64,000 nt of DNA from Orychophragmus violaceus (Eukaryota > Streptophyta > Magnoliopsida > Brassicales > Brassicaceae). Of the stretch, positions 10,758-21,728 are shown in pieces. Under the pieces are notes generated by a model. It made no database searches, was not told the origin of the DNA, and saw only the letters and a program-made list of their open reading frames with translations. The DNA lies in assembly GCA_030180135.1 (NCBI GenBank), contig CM058232.1, forward strand, positions 63,323,330-63,387,329, given 5' to 3'. Position numbers and translations under genes: made by a program. The number at the start of each line of letters is the position of its first letter. Position 1 is the first letter of the stretch.

Positions 10758-12509
10758 CTAGGTCGTTAGGTTTTTGCTTTTTGGATCATACTAGGTTGTT
10801 TATTAGTTTGATGAATCGATTTTAATGAGTAAAATTGATTGAAACTTGGAAAACCTAGAAATATATGAATCGAATTTTGACTTTGCTTAACAATCATAAG
10901 TGATTAATCGCTTGGTATGAATCGCTTGGTATTAATTGATTGTTAAATTAGAAAAGTCAAGATTGTGTTTGTCCTTTAGTGAATGTATCAATCGCATGTT
11001 GATTTTTTTAATCGTGATGATGACTTTGTGCAATCATAAGTAACGATATCAATGTCAAAATCGTTTGGTCTTTAGTTAATGACATCGATTGTTTAATTAA
11101 ATAATCAATTTGGAAATTGATTGAATAATACAAATGCTTGAAAGCGATCGATGTTGACTTTGTTTTGTTTGATAATTAAACAAGTGAATCGATTGTTTGA
11201 ACTAGAAAAGGACAAAATCGTTTTTTTTGTCTTATGTGAAAGTCTCAATCGTTGTTGTTGTATGAATCGCACATGTTGATTTGATTGGTTTGCAATTATA
11301 GAATCGTTATGAATTGTTGAAGCATGAATCGTGATGTTCGCTTGTTGACTTTGTTCAATTAATAAAGAATCGATTTGATAAGGTTTGTTAAGGTTGATAA
11401 TAGCTTTTGTCTTTTAGTGATTATCTTGTTCGTAATGTGAATAGCATGAAACGATAATGGAAAAGTCAAAGCAATTATTGAATTATGTATCAATCGATTT
11501 GCATAAGGCCAAATAATTAGCGATCGATGACTTGTCTTTAAGCTAAAGACAAAATCATTTCAAAGCATTGAATAATTATGGTTTAAGAGGTTAACCCAAA
11601 TCGCGGTTTGCTGGAAATTATTTAATACATGGTATTATTTAATTTCTGGTTAAACCGGATTTAAATTCAAAAAAAAATTGAATTTTAACCTAAACCGAAG
11701 GCTGGTCTAAGTTTGATTTGGTTGGACCAAATAATTTAGAGCTGGTCTGGTTTAGTAAATAACCAGTTGGATTTAGTAGTTAATTTGGTCTTGGACCAGA
11801 ATTAATGAACCGACTCGGTTATGTCAAATTATTGGGCCAATTGGAATTATGTGGTCTTGGGCCAAGAATTGGGCCTATAATTTGTGACCCAACCGAAAAC
11901 TTTAATAAAATATTAAATTAGAAATTTCTATTTTTAGTATATTTCTAAATTTAGAAAGTTTCTAAAATAAGTAAGTTTCCCAAAATAGTAATCTTCTATT
12001 TTCGGAAAGAAAACCTAAAATCCTCAAAACCAATATCAAGCTTGGATGTCTTGCCCAATCTTGTCAGCTACTTAACGCTTATTCAATTACAGATATGGCT
12101 TACAGTGTGAGGTGTCTGTTTTTGCGTAAGTAAAGTAGTATATAGTCACTAATTTCATTGGGAGTCCCAGACTTTAGTGATTATTTGGCTGTAAGAGATT
12201 GGTTTCCTTGACTGGGCCATCGGGAGTCCCGGGCCTTGAGACATCTGGTGTATTGGGCCTTGGGCCCAATTCACAACCGAGAGTTATTGGATATAACTAG
12301 TTGTGTGTATGCTTACCAAGTAAAGCTACTTCTGGGTGACGGCCAGTGGCCCACTTTTGATTTAGCCGAACATGGGTCTCGGAATCATTGCATTCTTATG
12401 AGGTTAAACAAAGAAATTTTGAATGCAATGCGAGTTCTCTTATAAGTTATTAAGATTGCTCTTTTATGAACTGAATAACTAAAACTCTATTTATCTCTAA
12501 ATTTCAGTT
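10758..12509 (+). other. copia-2 leader between primer site and gag
   Basis: This is 1.75 kb of AT-rich DNA without a convincing gene. The first 800 bp are dense in short variants of AATCG and ATTGATTG, spaced irregularly. Later parts share phrases such as TTGGGCC with the leader of copia-3. A 69-codon frame at 12236-12445 has no recognisable product. The leader would carry packaging and dimerisation signals, but none can be assigned here. Confidence 0.6.
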
Positions 12510-13400
12510 ATGACTAGCACAAACAATCAAAACACTTTCTCGATCCGGTCTGTCCTTGAGATGGACAAACTGAACGGATCAAATTTCTTGACTTGGTCGC
12601 GGAACCTGAGGCTAGTCCTCAGGCAGGAGAGAAAGGACTATGTCCTTGAGAGAGCTCTCCCCGAGAGGATCGGGTCCAATGCCTCTCATGCAGTATATGA
12701 TGCTTGGAATAAGCATTATAATGATGCGGTATATGTGCGTGGTCTGATATTGGCTACCATGGACTCAGATTTGCTGAAGCAATATGAGAACATGGAGTCG
12801 CCAATAGAGATGATCAGCAGCCTGAAATTGAAATTTCAGGAGCAGGTAAGAGTGGAGAGATACCAGTTGGTTAAGTCTCTCACTAGCTGCAAGCTACCAA
12901 ATGATCATCCAGTGAGTCCTCATGTCAGTAAAATGATGGGTTACATTGATAACCTGAGGAAACTGGATTATCCAGTTAGTCAAGAATTGGCAACTGAGAT
13001 CATTCTGCAGTCACTGCCGTCAAGCTATGATAAGTTCAAAAGGAACTATATCAAGAAAGGCTTAACGAAGACGCTGACTGAACTGCATGATATGCTCAAG
13101 ACAGTTGAGCCAAACGTGAAGAGTACCCTGTATAATCTCGTAATGGAGAAGGGTAGGTTTACTAAACCTAATGCTGACAAGGGTGAAGACAAAGTTGTCC
13201 AGATTTTGAATCATGGCAAGCATGTGTCTTCTGAGCCCGAGTCAGATACATCTTACGTTGGTAAGTGCTGCTACTGTAAAGAGACTGGGCATTGGAAGAG
13301 AGATTGCATTAAATTCATGGAAGATTATGAGGAGTTGAAGTTGATGTATGAGACTACTTCCTCAGGTATTCATGTTATTACTTCAAGTTCTACCTTATAG
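12510..13400 (+). CDS. copia-2 Gag, complete 296-residue frame
   Basis: Gag forms the virus-like particle and packages element RNA. From the ATG in TTCAGTTATGACTAGC the frame is open for 296 codons. The region around residues 20-220 is the copia capsid-type domain (NFLTWSRNLRLVL, SLPSSYDKF, LTELHDMLKT). Residues 253-266 are a CX2CX4HX4C zinc knuckle (CCYCKETGHWKRDC) for RNA binding. The frame stops at 13398-13400, shortly after the knuckle and before the protease region, so Gag is separated from the decayed pol. It is the only intact long frame in the element and matches the gag of copia-3 along its length. Expression is not shown by the sequence. Confidence 0.85.
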   Translation: MTSTNNQNTFSIRSVLEMDKLNGSNFLTWSRNLRLVLRQERKDYVLERALPERIGSNASHAVYDAWNKHYNDAVYVRGLILATMDSDLLKQYENMESPIEMISSLKLKFQEQVRVERYQLVKSLTSCKLPNDHPVSPHVSKMMGYIDNLRKLDYPVSQELATEIILQSLPSSYDKFKRNYIKKGLTKTLTELHDMLKTVEPNVKSTLYNLVMEKGRFTKPNADKGEDKVVQILNHGKHVSSEPESDTSYVGKCCYCKETGHWKRDCIKFMEDYEELKLMYETTSSGIHVITSSSTL

Positions 13401-15930
13401 GTATTGGATACTAGTTGTGGCACTGATATTTGTTATAATATGCAGAGCCTAAGCAACAGTAGAACGTTGAAGGAAGGACAAGTGGAACTGCGAGTCTGGA
13501 AGGAGCTATAGATGCTGCCTCAGCCGTAGGGTTTTCACTTGTAGATTCCTTTGAGGCTTGGTTTTGTATTAAGTAATTGCTACAATGTACCTGCTTTAAG
13601 CAGAGTTGTCTTTCATTTTCTTGTAAGAATTTGAATGTTTTTCATTTTGATAAAAGACAAGTTTTGTTCTTTTGATCTCAATGAAATATTAATTGTAGCA
13701 CCCTATTCAAGGAATGGGTTTTATATCTTAAACCAAAGAGTGCCTAAATGTAACATAAATACCGAATTGGTTTAAATCTGATGAATTAAACCTGATTTTT
13801 CTTGGCGTAAATGTTTTGGTCACATAGAGTGAGTCGGATTCAGAAATCCCACAGTTATGGACTTTTGGGCTCATTTGATCGGATATCTTATGAGACTTGA
13901 ATTCTGCTTACTGGACCAAAAGGCAAAGGGCCCATCTTAGCCGAGCTAGATAAAGTCCCAAAGGCTTATTGGACCTTGAACATACTCATGTATGTGGCCC
14001 GATGAGCAGTAATGCCAGAGAAAATTTCTTGTACTTCATTATATTTACTGATTACTTCAGTGAGTATGACTGTGTTCATTTGATGAGACACGAGTCGGAA
14101 TTCTTTGAAATGGTCGAAAGAGTTCCAGAATGAGGTATAGAATCTGAGTGACAGAAGTATTGAGACTCTGGATTAGATCACGAGTGAGAATACTTAAGTC
14201 ATTGATGGTGTGATCATCTAAATGAGTGTGAAGTCGATTCACAGTTCATTTCTCCTGAAAACCTGGAGGTGTTTCTGTGAGAAAGAATCAGATCTTATTA
14301 GAAATGATTAAAGATGAGTCACACAAATCTTCCATGATATTCTTTAAGAATAACGCTCTAGAAATATCTAAGTTTACGCTGAAATAGTTCCACCAATATC
14401 AGTTGAAAGATACCACATAAATGTGGACTGGAAATGATCCAAATTCGTCTTTACTGAGTATTTGTAGTTGAGCTACTTCGCTGGTTGTCCTAGGGAAACC
14501 AAGGCTTGTTACTTTTTACGTCCATTCCGAAAACGAAGTTAGGTTGTTCGGAATTCTGTTTTCTAAAAGGAAAGTTGCTTTCCAAGAAGAACAGTGGGAG
14601 TAAAAGTATAACTCGAAGAAATTCGAGAAATACAGGAGGCTGCTCAACCTGTTGAGGGAGAGCAGCGGATGGATTTACAGATTTCTGTAGAATCTACACC
14701 TGTAGAGCCTGAAGTTCGCAGATCTGAATGAATCCGTCACTAATCCGAGAGTGATTTCTCGTGATTAGTTGCCATGATCTGATGATCATTGAAAGTGACG
14801 AACCTGCGAAATTCACAGAAGCGAAAGTGAGCCCGGACTCCGAAAAATTATACTGTATGTAAGTTAGCTTCATCGATCCATTCATGGATAGAAGCAAACA
14901 TATCGGAGTTGGAATCTTCGTTCTGTTGAAGTAGTCAAGGTTTTGACTTGAACAGGAACGAAGTGGAACTGTGCGTTTACTAATAGATAAGTGGGAGCGA
15001 TGTTGCATTTCTCATAGTGTATGTCGATGACATACTGATTCTCGGAAATAACGTTCCAATGCCGCAGTCGGTAAAGGACTGGCTTGGGAGTTGGTTTTAT
15101 GATTGATATGGGTAAAGCCACGTAAGTTCTTGGATTTTGGATCTAAAGATAGAGATCCAAAAGAGCTGATAGGACAAAGTCAGGATTCTTATATTGACAA
15201 AGTCCTACACGTTTTCAGCATTCCAAGAAGGGTTTTATGCCAATGTCACATGGCATTACGTTAAGCAAGATACAGTGTCCTACGATATCTGCTGAGCTTT
15301 GAATGCATGGATGAGATTCCATATGCGTCGGCAATTGGATCTATCATGTATGCCATGACACGTACTTGTTTTGATGTTGCTTTAATGTTAAGCAAGACAA
15401 GTAAAGACCAGTCAAATCCAGCAAAGAATCACTGGATAGACGTAATGAATATCCTCAAGTATTTGGAAAATACTTAGGATAAGTTCTTGATTTACGGAGA
15501 AAGTGAGGTGCTACAAGTCGGTAGAGTCTGAAAGGCAAGTTACCAACAAACAAAGATGATTTCCGGTCACAGTCCGGTTATATCTTGTGTCTGTCTGGCG
15601 GTGCAAGGCACTGTTGCTGACTCCATGACTTAAGCTGAACATTTCGCAGCTTGGGAAGCGGCGAAAGAGGTTGTTTGGAAAGAAGAGTTCATCACTGAAC
15701 TTGATGTGATTCCCAGCATAGATGAGGCTAGCTGCACATCAGAGGTCCAAACACCTTGAGGGTAGGTATAACCTATTCCCTGAGATAAATGACAGAGGTG
15801 TTAAGTAGATCAGCAAGTTTCAACGAATGAGAACGTTGCTAATCTATTAACGAAGCCACTCCTTAGGCCTAAGCACGAGTCGCGGACTGTAGCTGTAGGA
15901 TATGTGAAATTAAGATGTAGTCTTAATTTC
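13401..15930 (+). pseudogene. copia-2 pol, heavily decayed
   Basis: Remnants follow the order of the copia-1 pol: protease-region phrase at 13440-13500, integrase zinc-finger and core pieces at 13790-14060, the acidic linker at 14590-14830, RT fragments around 15000-15300 (including the VDD region near 15022) and RNase H fragments to about 15910. Every segment has stops and small indels, and the RT is shortened. No functional enzyme can come from it. The damage far exceeds the divergence between the element's own LTRs. Confidence 0.9.
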
Positions 15931-16757
15931 AGTGGGAGTTTGTAAAGGGCTTTATTTAGTTGTTTTGAAAGGTTCATGTAAACATAATATTTTATGTTTA
16001 TGAAATTTATGATTTCTGGATTATTTTAACTGTGATATAAATAATCGTTCCAAAATGATTCATGTCATTATATATGGGCCATCGAAGTACATGAGTAGAC
16101 TTGATCCTGAAACCCCATATTTAACGAAATGACATAAATCATAGTGTCCATAGTCGAAGGTTGTTGAAATTGGAACACCAACAACCACTTGAGACTAGAT
16201 TGTGTTGAGACTTATGACCAAGTTTCGAGGGGTCATAGATGCGCGGCATCAAAGTCGACACATAGGTATATGTAGGGGAGCATATGACCGGACATGGCCC
16301 GCTGATGAGAACTCTACAAGATATTAATATTTGTGTCATAAGAGGTTCTCATATACGACTATAGAGTATAGTCCTTAGACATGAGTTCGCATGCATGTGG
16401 CTGCACATGGAGTGATGCGCTTTGATCATTGTCTAATGTTGTTTCGTAACTGGGAGCTATAAGGACCTTGGTTGGGTGTATTATAAAGTGTGTAGTTCAT
16501 AGTGATGGAACAAGATGGGATTTGTCCCTGCCGTTTAACGGAGGTGATATCTCTAGGCCAATCGGAGACTTGATAGCTGGTAAGAGAGTGGCCACTCCCA
16601 AACGGACTTGCCCAAGTCGTTTGCATTGTCAGTATCAAATCTGGTCCGATGAACATGGTCTGGCTATATAAGGATGACACGCATCTTGCCTTATGCCAGA
16701 TCGAGATATTGAGACAAAAGGATTAGGGAATGTAGGATTCCAGTACAAGTGGGAGAT
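15931..16757 (+). other. copia-2 3' non-coding region and purine tract
   Basis: This is the homologue of 3019-3839. It keeps the 17-nt hairpin GACTATAGAGTATAGTC at 16357-16373 exactly as in copia-1, and the purine tract GTGGGAGAT directly before the LTR at 16758. No gene is seen. Confidence 0.7.
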
Positions 16758-17400
16758 TGTTGGGAATGTCCTGAAATCTACTGTACTATCTCTAGAAAGT
16801 ATGATAAGTGTCGAGATCAGACATAAGTCATAAATACTGGGTGATCATGATGACTTGCTAGAGCCCGCTCATGATCTATAAGTTTAGGACTTATTACCAG
16901 TATTGTATGATCCCTAAGGGTCACACACCATAGCTAACGGGAAAGTTAAATGGAATTAATACGGTAAGATGCAAGGCATTTACTGTATTTGTACAGAGAA
17001 TTGGGCCAGACAAAATACAGTTATTTTGTCTGATTTGGGTCTTGGGCCCAAAAGCCTAATAGGCCATTAGTTTAATCACTTGGGCCCATATAAGGAAGAG
17101 CACATGCGCCAGTAACACAAGCCCCCTGCGATTTTTATTAGGTCTGGCCGCTCTCTCTCTCTGTGTTGTTCCAGCTTGGTCTAGCAGCCTGATCCAGTAG
17201 CTTGTAAGCGTGTGGATACCTAGGAGGAGCCGGTTTCTATCAGCTCTTGCAGATCTCTTCATTCCTTTGATCAATCCGCTGCAATCACAAGGTAATGAAT
17301 CTGATTTGTTTATGATTCAACTGCAAATCACCTAGATCCTAGTTAATTATGTGCTAGGATGTAACCTGACAATTACACCATGAACACACATAATCCAACA
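16758..17400 (+). repeat. 3' LTR of copia-2
   Basis: It is 643 bp, the same as the 5' LTR, and bounded by TGTTGGG and CCAACA. It is followed by the TGACC duplication and then by the resumed LTR of gag-only copy 2. Confidence 0.95.
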
Positions 17401-17405
17401 TGACC

Positions 17406-17494
17406 AAGCCGAGAGTGCCTTCGGCCAGCAGCTTTGTCCCATCCGCTCATCACCTTCTCGGTTACCATCCACTACGCCTCTTCATCTCACATCA
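17406..17494 (+). repeat. 5' LTR of gag-only copy 2, second segment
   Basis: These 89 bp resume the LTR interrupted by copia-2, matching 19834-19923 of the 3' LTR (AAGC[C/T]GAGAGTGCCTTCGG...). The segment ends TCACATCA. Two bases later is the primer-binding site TGGTATCAGAGC (17497-17508). Confidence 0.9.
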
Positions 17495-17538
17495 TCTGGT
17501 ATCAGAGCTAAAAGATCCTACCTCCAGAATTAGCTACC

Positions 17539-18587
17539 ATGGAGAGTGGAGAAGAAGACTTGGCTGAAGATAAAGTTAGTTTTGGTGGTGGACCAATTCA
17601 AGTGCAGTACAACTCTAAACCGAAGGATCATTCCCATGATGAAGGAGAAGACTATGAGCCGCATAACCTCTATTTTTCAGGTCTTGAACAAGACCCAGAG
17701 GCATATTTAAGATAGGAGAGAGGATTGGAAGATTGGTTTTGGTATCACAAAGTCCCGAAGGAGAAGAGATTATCTCATGCCATCAATGCACTTGTTGGAG
17801 AAGCTTCTATATGGTGGATACGAGAAGAAGCTCTCAACTACTGCCATAACCCGATCACTACTTGGGGAGTTTTAAAGCAGCATATGTACAAGTAATTTGT
17901 ACAGAAGTCCCACAACCGTAGCTACCTTCCCAAGAGGCTTATGATGAGATCATATTCACGAGTTTGGATGCCAACACCAAAGAAGGAGATTGCTTTGGGT
18001 CAACAACCCACCAAGAGCCAATCTCATGAACAATGTATAGGCACACCGAAGAAGGTAGCAGATCATGAAGTTAACACCAACCTCATTCAGATCCAAGAAA
18101 AACCACCGGATCACATAATTACTCAACATGTTGTGGCATTGGAGAAAATCAAACCGCCTCGACCCAAGGTTAAAGTGTCCCGACCCAACTCTTTTACATC
18201 TGATTATAATGAATCAAAAACTATTTTAATGCACTTGGGATTGCCCAAAAGTGTTGAGAAGGACGCAGTAATGATAGAGAGTCCAATGGACCGCACGGAC
18301 CAACGGACCGGAGGCGAGACCGAGAAACAAGTGGAACCGGCCGACCCAGAATGTAATCCGACTGAGGCCAATGGAGATCACGGTGCAGAGAGTTTTCCAT
18401 GGAACCCAGGCCAGAACAGAGGCGTGATCCTGAGCCACCTACTCAAAGGAGCAAGCCCTTACACCCACAAGCCAGAAATCCATCAAGGTAAGGCCATGGA
18501 CTCCCGAAACCGCATGAAGGCTAACTTGCTTTCTATTGGTGCAGGTTATGCAGATTCGAGGTCGAATCCTTTTCAAGAGAGAGAGTA
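17539..18587 (+). pseudogene. gag-like frame of gag-only copy 2
   Basis: The ATG in CTACCATGGAGAG opens an acidic N-terminus that matches copy 1. It is followed by a retrotransposon-gag-type capsid region (LYFSGLEQDPEAY, WFWYHKVPKEKR, ASIWWIREEA, TWGVLKQHMY). In-frame stops at about 17714 and 17893 break it. From 17941 a frame is open again and runs without a stop through the purine tract into the 3' LTR as far as 19500. The part from 17941 to 18587 has no domain I recognise and no zinc knuckle. Gag would package the RNA, but this copy cannot make the full protein. Confidence 0.7.
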
Positions 18588-19923
18588 TGATGAGGATAGC
18601 GGATCATCCAAACCGGTCCCGGACGAGCGGTACGTACCAACCTCGACCATGACGCTGATCGAGCTGTTCCCGACCACGCGGAACGTACCTGAGGAGGTTC
18701 AGGAGGTCAAAAAATGTTCTACAAGGCCAAATGACGTGGGATTGAGGGTTCATCAGTCAACAATATGTTTCAGGAGTAATGATCGTTCCAAAACCCAACT
18801 GGAACGATCCCATTTGGAGATGGTCGAGAACCGTCCACTTGGAGCCTTAGCCAAGTCCTGGAAGATGGCCATAGGAGAATTGGTTCGAACCAATCATACC
18901 AGACTTGATATCCACCAAAAAGTATGCTATTTGGAAGAGTTTGGTCAAAAGGAATCAGCCTTGGTTCGAACTAATCTTGGAATATGTTTAGAAGCTGTCC
19001 ATTTAGCTATGTCCGCGGATATAGGTGCATTCAAGAGAAGATTGCAATCGGACCATGAGGATTCAAGCTGCAACTCAACCTGTTCTAGAAACCTAACTCA
19101 CCAGGGAGTCTTCACGAAGTGGAATCACATCCAGAACATTTTCTATGAAGAAGTTATGCCCGTTTCAAGACAGGTGATTTTCAGAGAACCCGCTAAAGAC
19201 CGACTTGCACATTTTGGAGTTCTCAGAACGAACCAGGATGAATCAAGGAGTAAAGGAACTTGTTATGGATTCTTGATTCAATGCATGAGAGTTGGAATCA
19301 CATCAATACCATCTTGGACGAAGAAGATATGCAAGATCAAACCCGAAGGTTTCCGTACCTGCCTTATTTGGAAGCTCATGGATTTAGTGAACTCCAGAAC
19401 TATGTTTGGCGACCAGGAGCACATGCAACATCTCCTTGGGCTGAGGTTTATACTTTTTTCCCTTAAGTGTGGTTTTATCCCAATTGAGTTTTCCCACTAA
19501 GGTTTTTAATGAGGTAAACTAAAGCCCGATACAAGAGAAGGAGAATTTGGCCCGTCCAACCTTCCTTCTTGTCTTTTATTTTATGATTTCGACCAGGACC
19601 TTTTTGGCCCACTTGTAACCTAGACTATTGGCTATTTAAGCCATTCTTTTCGTTTCTAATAATATTAAGTAAATTTAAACTAAAAAAAAACCTATTGGTT
19701 GTGCTCTCTCTCTCTCTACTGTGCGGCTGCCCCTCTAGAGATCGAGACTTCTTCGTTTCTTACTTGCTGATTCGATTGTCCTAAGTGTTCCACAAGATCA
19801 GTAGCTTGTAATCACCATCGATCACCCACTGACCAAGCTGAGAGTGCCTTCGGCCAACAGCTTTGTCCCATCCGCCCATCACCTTCTCGGTTACCATCCA
19901 CCACGCCTCTTTATCTCACATCA
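18588..19923 (+). repeat. 3' LTR of gag-only copy 2
   Basis: This is a 1336-bp LTR starting TGATGAGGATAGCGG after the purine tract and ending TCACATCA, followed by the ACTTC duplication. A frame entering from the internal region stays open to 19500. A TATTTAAG motif at 19632 and a downstream CT-rich stretch are plausible LTR promoter parts. Confidence 0.92.
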
Positions 19924-20972
19924 ACTTCCTTGTCATCTTCTACGATTCCACTCTAACACTATCTGCATCAACTTCAGTGTGTTCTCATAAGATATACAGT
20001 GAGATGGTAACTATTGAAAGAAACTTGATTTCTCTAAGTTTGGATCCGGATGAAGAATTACAGAAGAAAGTCTCACCATGATATCCAAGATAGGTAAATA
20101 TTGGGATCCTTTTGGGGATGCGGCTGAGATGAATCGAATGCTTATTGTTGCTAGTGTGTTTGATCCTAGAAACAAAATGAAGTGTGCTCAGATTTGTTTT
20201 GATAATCTATATGGAATAGATAGCTTGAAAGCTACTCAAATGCAGGAGTCAATTATGGATATATTGAAGAAGTTGTTTGATGAGTACAATGGCAGTAATG
20301 ATGGATCGACTTCTGCTATATAAGTAGTACTAGTGTTGCGTCTGCTGGTTCTTCTTCACAGTCACAGGGACGTCCCTCATCATCCCAAGTTCGATCTAAA
20401 CACTCATTTAGAATGGATATGGCTAGGCGAGTTGGGTTTGAAAGGATGGATACTTTGTACAAAGAGATGGCTCAAGAAACATGATTTCAAGAAACAACTA
20501 CTGAGTTGGAGTTATATTTGGGAGAAAATGTGGAGAATCCAGTTGTTTTTGCAGGAACTGAGTACGATGTTCTCTCATGGTGGAAAGTTAACAGTCTTAA
20601 GTTTCCGGTTTTATCCAAAGTAGTTAAGGATGTACTCACAATTAAAGTTTCATCAGTTGCATCTGAGTCTGCATTCAGTACAAGCGGCCACATTTTCGAT
20701 CCATCTAGAAGTTGTTTGACACATTACACCCTTGAAGTGTTGATGTGTATGCAGCAGTGGCTGAGATCTGAGATACATATGAATGAAAGAGGAGGTACTA
20801 TCATTGAGCAGCTACTTGATGAGATTGAATATCAAGATGACATTCAAAGAGGTTAGCGAGTACTTATTAACTTGTTATGAGTCGTTTTATGTTCTTCTTT
20901 AACATTATTCTTGAAATTCAAATGTCTATAGAGTTTGGAGAGGAAAGAGATGAAGAAGAACCTATGGAATAA
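19924..20972 (+). pseudogene. hAT transposase, C-terminal part with dimerisation domain
   Basis: Resuming after the duplicated ACTTC, the codons LVIFYDSTLTLSAS continue the transposase reading of 7545-8847. Then come KYWDPFGDAAEMNRML and ASVFDPRNKMK, and finally the hAT dimerisation domain (LSWWKVNSLKFPVLSKV, SSVASESAFSTSG) at 20560-20780. Frame changes occur near 20075 and 20330-20500. A last intron is visible: GT at 20852, AG at 20930-20931, then a short acidic exon ending at the TAA 20970-20972. I could not find a terminal inverted repeat downstream. Confidence 0.88.
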
Positions 20973-21100
20973 TAAGAGATCATGGAATGCTTCTGCCTTA
21001 AAGCGGACTCTGCCTTAGTAATCTCTAATACCCCTCACTTTAATGAATGGACGAAAATACCCCTTGGCTTTTTGAAATGAAAATTCACCGCTTTTAGTAA

Positions 21101-21225
21101 TACCAGTATTACCAGTTGTACCAGTATTATCAGGTATAACTGGTACCAGTTGTACCGATATTATCAAGTATAACCGGTACTAGTTATACCTGGTATTACC
21201 AGGTACAACCGATACCAGTTGTACC
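21101..21225. repeat. Self-complementary cluster of ACCAGT/GGTATAAC units
   Basis: About 125 bp are built almost entirely of alternating forms of ACCAGTTGTACC and its complement (GGTATAACTGGTACCAGTTGTACC is nearly its own reverse complement). A transcript could fold into a long imperfect hairpin. It lies beside the tRNA-like segment. Confidence 0.6.
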
Positions 21226-21306
21226 ACCACGCTCAGGGGATTCGAACCCTGGGCGCGCGTCGCGCATAGGTACGCGCGTGGAGCTCCCAACCATTGAGCT
21301 ACCGTG
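21226..21306 (-). tRNA. tRNA-like segment (tRNA pseudogene or SINE head)
   Basis: On the minus strand, TAGCTCAATGG fits an A box and GGTTCGAATCC a perfect B box. GCTC/GAGC can form a D stem and CAGGG/CCCTG a T stem around TTCGAAT. The anticodon region is replaced by an alternating CGCG palindrome, and the acceptor ends pair only through CACG/CGTG. It is therefore unlikely to be a working tRNA. A tRNA-derived SINE head or pseudogene inside the MITE-like element fits better. Confidence 0.45.
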
Positions 21307-21728
21307 TTTTTCAACAAACATTTTCCGATGTAATTATATTTAACCCCTTACAACCATTCATTAAGGGTAAAATTGTCATTTTAACATTAAAAATATAACG
21401 GGGGCATATGAGATTTATATTTATCTTTGAGGGGTATATGAGAAGTCGTCCCTCTAACATAGATAGAAGAGTTTGGAAGGCAAATGTTTTCTGGACCGCA
21501 AATCGAGAATTTGAAGAGAAATTCCATGTCGTATAGATAAGATAATATACTGCAACTGAAACCCAAACGATTCAGCAAGCTCGTGAGACATATCAAAAAA
21601 AAAAAAAAATGCAAGTCATTGAAGAAGTTGGAATCCCATTTGTCATGATTTGAGACGAATCTCCTCTGAGTGTGTTTTTCTTTTTCTTATGGAACAGGGA
21701 AAATGGTAACAGGGACGTGTTGAAGCCG

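Larger units (their letters stand above)
10102..17400 (+). mobile_element. Ty1/copia element copia-2: intact gag, ruined pol, near-identical LTRs
   Basis: The LTRs 10102-10744 and 16758-17400 are both 643 bp, and the duplication TGACC lies at 10097-10101 and 17401-17405. I count only about four differences between the LTRs. The internal region has the Met primer site, a 1.75-kb leader, an uninterrupted 296-codon gag, a pol full of stops and frameshifts, an 0.8-kb 3' non-coding region and a purine tract. The contrast between nearly identical LTRs and a ruined pol says that pol was already dead when the copy was made, so it was mobilised in trans. It sits in the 5' LTR of gag-only copy 2. Confidence 0.95.
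8848..19923 (+). mobile_element. Gag-only LTR retroelement, copy 2, interrupted by copia-2
   Basis: Boundaries come from matching LTRs and a 5-bp duplication: ACTTC at 8843-8847 and 19924-19928. The 5' LTR is 8848-10101 plus 17406-17494 (1343 bp in total); the 3' LTR is 18588-19923 (1336 bp). The internal region is only 1.09 kb (17495-18587), shorter than one LTR, with a Met primer site, a gag-like frame and a purine tract (AAGAGAGAGAG). There is no protease, RT or integrase. The LTRs differ at roughly 35 positions plus a 7-bp indel, so it is older than copia-2, which sits in its 5' LTR. Architecture resembles TR-GAG/LARD-type non-autonomous elements. Confidence 0.9.
21028..21438. mobile_element. 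MITE-like element with 10-bp terminal inverted repeats
   Basis: ATACCCCTCA at 21028-21037 is a perfect inverted match to TGAGGGGTAT at 21429-21438. Inside, CTTTAATGAATGG (21038-21050) and CCATTCATTAAGG (21354-21366) form a second inverted pair with one mismatch. The 411-bp element has no gene but holds the palindromic cluster and the tRNA-like segment below. A target duplication beyond possibly TA is not clear, and the superfamily is not assigned. Confidence 0.45.

Noticed and set aside
12236..12445. 69-codon frame before copia-2 gag
   Set aside because: It lies in the leader, has no domain, and nothing like it appears in the leader of copia-3.
21226..21306. Functional tRNA gene
   Set aside because: The acceptor arms pair poorly and the anticodon region is a CGCG palindrome. 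Only the D arm, T arm and promoter boxes resemble a tRNA.
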